DNA of 6,695 bases, taken from NCBI GenBank assembly GCA_963546185.1, contig CAUULU010000050.1, positions 1-6,695 of the forward strand. Direction: 5' to 3'. The DNA is from JABCPO02 sp963546185 (GTDB lineage Bacteria > Bacillota > Clostridia > TANB77 > CAG-508). The notes under the pieces were generated by a model, which worked only from the letters and a program-made list of their open reading frames with translations, ran no database searches and was not told the DNA's origin. This document shows, in pieces, positions 5,534-6,695 of the stretch. The translations under genes were made by a program, and so were the position numbers. Every line of letters starts with the position of its first letter. Position 1 is the first letter of the stretch.

Positions 5534-6447
5534 TTCTTTTTAAATCTATTTAAGAACAAATCATTATCAAGCCAGTTTTTTCTTACCTTAACCCATATTT
5601 GAAGGTTAACTTTTTTATCTAGCATTCTTTCTATATCTCCTCTTGCATAGCTTCCTATCCTTTTAAGCATTTCTCCATTTTTACCCACAATTATACCTTT
5701 ATGTGTGGATTTTTTTGTATATATTACTGTTTCTATATTAACTATATCTTCACCTTTTTTAGTTTTTGCTTCTTTAAAACTTTCTATTTCTACATATAGT
5801 CCATGTGGTATTTCTTGATTTAATAATTTTAGTGCTTTCCCTCTTATAATTTCTTCACACATTTCTCTTACCGTTTGGTCTGTATATTCATCTTCTGAAT
5901 AATATTTAGGTCCTTTTGGTAATAATTCTTCTATTCTCTTTAATATATCTGAAATGCCTTCTCTTAACATTGCAGATACTGGTATTATATGGTCAAATTC
6001 TAACTCATCATTTAATTCTTTTATCTTTTCTATGATTATTTCTTTTTTTATCCTATCTATCTTGTTTATAATCCCTATTATATGTAGGTTCTTGTTTTTT
6101 TCTTTTGCTTCTTTAAGTTTTTTTAGAACATTATAATCAAAGACACTTAGGCTTTTCTTATTTCCTGCAACAACAAAAAGTACTATATTTGCATCTTTTA
6201 TACTTGTTATTGCACTATCTATCATCACACTTGAAAGCTTGCTATTTACCTTATGTATCCCTGGTGTGTCTATAAATATGATTTGTTTGTTTTCGTCTGT
6301 ATATATCCCTTTTATATTATTTCTTGTTGTTTGTACTTTTGGAGATACAATTGCAAGTTTTTCTCCCATCAGTCCATTTAATAATGTTGATTTTCCTGCA
6401 TTTGTTTCTCCTATAATAGTTACATATCCTGATTTAAATTTTTTCAA
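5530..6447 (-). CDS. era: GTPase Era (30S ribosome assembly)
   Basis: Era binds the 3' end of 16S rRNA and assists maturation of the small ribosomal subunit. The 305-residue length is normal. Visible GTPase motifs are G1 GETNAGKS (13-20), the G2 region QTTRNNIKGI (39-48), G3 DTPG (60-63), G4 NKID (128-131) and G5 SA (158-159). The C-terminal KH RNA-binding domain includes IIVGKNGEMLKRIG (252-265). G1 departs from the usual GRPNVGKS at three positions but keeps the required G-x4-GKS pattern. The start is TTG (6447-6445), supported by AAGGAG seven bases upstream and by the protein beginning right at the first beta strand. It lies 20 bases after the DUF3048 gene and overlaps recO by four bases. 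Confidence 0.97.
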   Translation of the reverse strand: MKKFKSGYVTIIGETNAGKSTLLNGLMGEKLAIVSPKVQTTRNNIKGIYTDENKQIIFIDTPGIHKVNSKLSSVMIDSAITSIKDANIVLFVVAGNKKSLSVFDYNVLKKLKEAKEKNKNLHIIGIINKIDRIKKEIIIEKIKELNDELEFDHIIPVSAMLREGISDILKRIEELLPKGPKYYSEDEYTDQTVREMCEEIIRGKALKLLNQEIPHGLYVEIESFKEAKTKKGEDIVNIETVIYTKKSTHKGIIVGKNGEMLKRIGSYARGDIERMLDKKVNLQIWVKVRKNWLDNDLFLNRFKKK

Positions 6448-6454
6448 AAATTTT

Positions 6455-6460
6455 CTCCTT
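6455..6460 (-). promoter_or_regulatory. Ribosome binding site AAGGAG fixing a TTG start for era
   Basis: AAGGAG is seven bases upstream of TTG 6447-6445 on the minus strand. No ATG or GTG lies at a suitable distance, and the Era N-terminus (MKKFKSGYVTIIG) is complete from this codon. Confidence 0.85.
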
Positions 6461-6467
6461 TAATATT

Positions 6468-6695
6468 TTATCTTCTTCTAGTAGTTGTTGATGGCTTTTT
6501 ACTTGTTTCTTTCTTGTTATTCCCTTCTTTTTCTTCAGTTTTTTCTGTACTTGTTGTTTCAGCTCCTGTAATTGTTACTTTTTCTTTTTCTGGCATTACC
6601 ATTACATATGTATTTCCATCATTTAACTTAATTTCATTTCCTTCTAAATCATAATATTTTGTAATATCATATCTTGATTCTTTTCTTGCTATAAT
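6468..6695 (-). CDS. C-terminal end of a DUF3048 (YerB-like) protein, partial
   Basis: The last 75 codons of a gene enter from the right edge and end at TAA 6470-6468. The segment KYYDLEGNEIKLNDGNTYVM, followed by VMPEKEKVTI, matches the C-terminal pattern of DUF3048/YerB-type proteins, in which a Y-D-x-x-G-x-x-I-x-L-x-x-G-x-T-Y strand pair precedes a conserved proline. Such proteins are usually anchored or exported lipoproteins of unknown function; the N-terminus needed to check this lies outside the window. After the domain comes a Thr/Glu/Lys-rich low-complexity tail ending in RRR, probably disordered. The gene is 20 bases upstream of era and is likely co-transcribed with it. The family call comes from this one short pattern. 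Confidence 0.6.
   Translation of the reverse strand: MIARKESRYDITKYYDLEGNEIKLNDGNTYVMVMPEKEKVTITGAETTSTEKTEEKEGNNKKETSKKPSTTTRRR

Noticed and set aside
1..6695. tRNA genes, CRISPR arrays, insertion sequences or prophage attachment sites
   Set aside because: I looked on both strands and saw no cloverleaf-like stretch, spaced repeats, transposase frame or flanking repeat; the gaps between genes are all under 150 bases.

Overview
This very AT-rich window reads as a chromosomal segment of a low-GC Bacillota, probably an uncultured clostridial lineage. The evidence is strong AAGGAG-type ribosome binding sites, sigma-A-like promoters, compact same-strand genes, AGA as the main Arg codon, TGG for Trp and TGA as a stop. 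Every gene lies on the minus strand, so transcription runs from right to left.

Layout in the direction of transcription: (1) the C-terminal end of a DUF3048 (YerB-like) protein, 6468-6695; (2) era, 5530-6447, with a TTG start; (3) recO, 4859-5533, overlapping era by ATGA; (4) a DUF421/YetF-like membrane protein, 4189-4825; (5) a promoter, then ahpC, 3539-4102; (6) an AhpF/thioredoxin-reductase-like flavoprotein with a C-terminal glutaredoxin-like module, 1757-3446, followed by a rho-independent terminator; (7) a divergent M3-type zinc metallopeptidase, 150-1686; (8) a near-consensus promoter with a TA repeat as its spacer, leading to a gene that runs off the left edge. Genes 1-4 look like one housekeeping transcript. 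Genes 5-6 form a peroxide-reducing pair: the flavoprotein probably re-reduces AhpC.

The main discovery is that three of the seven substantial genes (4, 6 and 7) are each split by one extra nucleotide, and the three breaks are the same. In each, the upstream frame reaches a CGG codon followed by A. If the C is skipped, GGA (Gly) is read and the conserved protein continues: HEL|GH in the peptidase, GGGPA|GLSAG in the flavoprotein, NYVL|GGIIGG in the membrane protein. I searched the whole minus strand by eye. CGG occurs five times: three in frame, all at these breaks, and two out of frame inside intact genes. No CGG is used as an ordinary codon in about 2,000 codons, while CGT is used as Arg. 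This points to programmed or tolerated +1 frameshifting (or four-base decoding of CGGA as Gly) at an unassigned or starved CGG codon. Random damage or sequencing error would not be expected to give this pattern, although a systematic read error must still be excluded.
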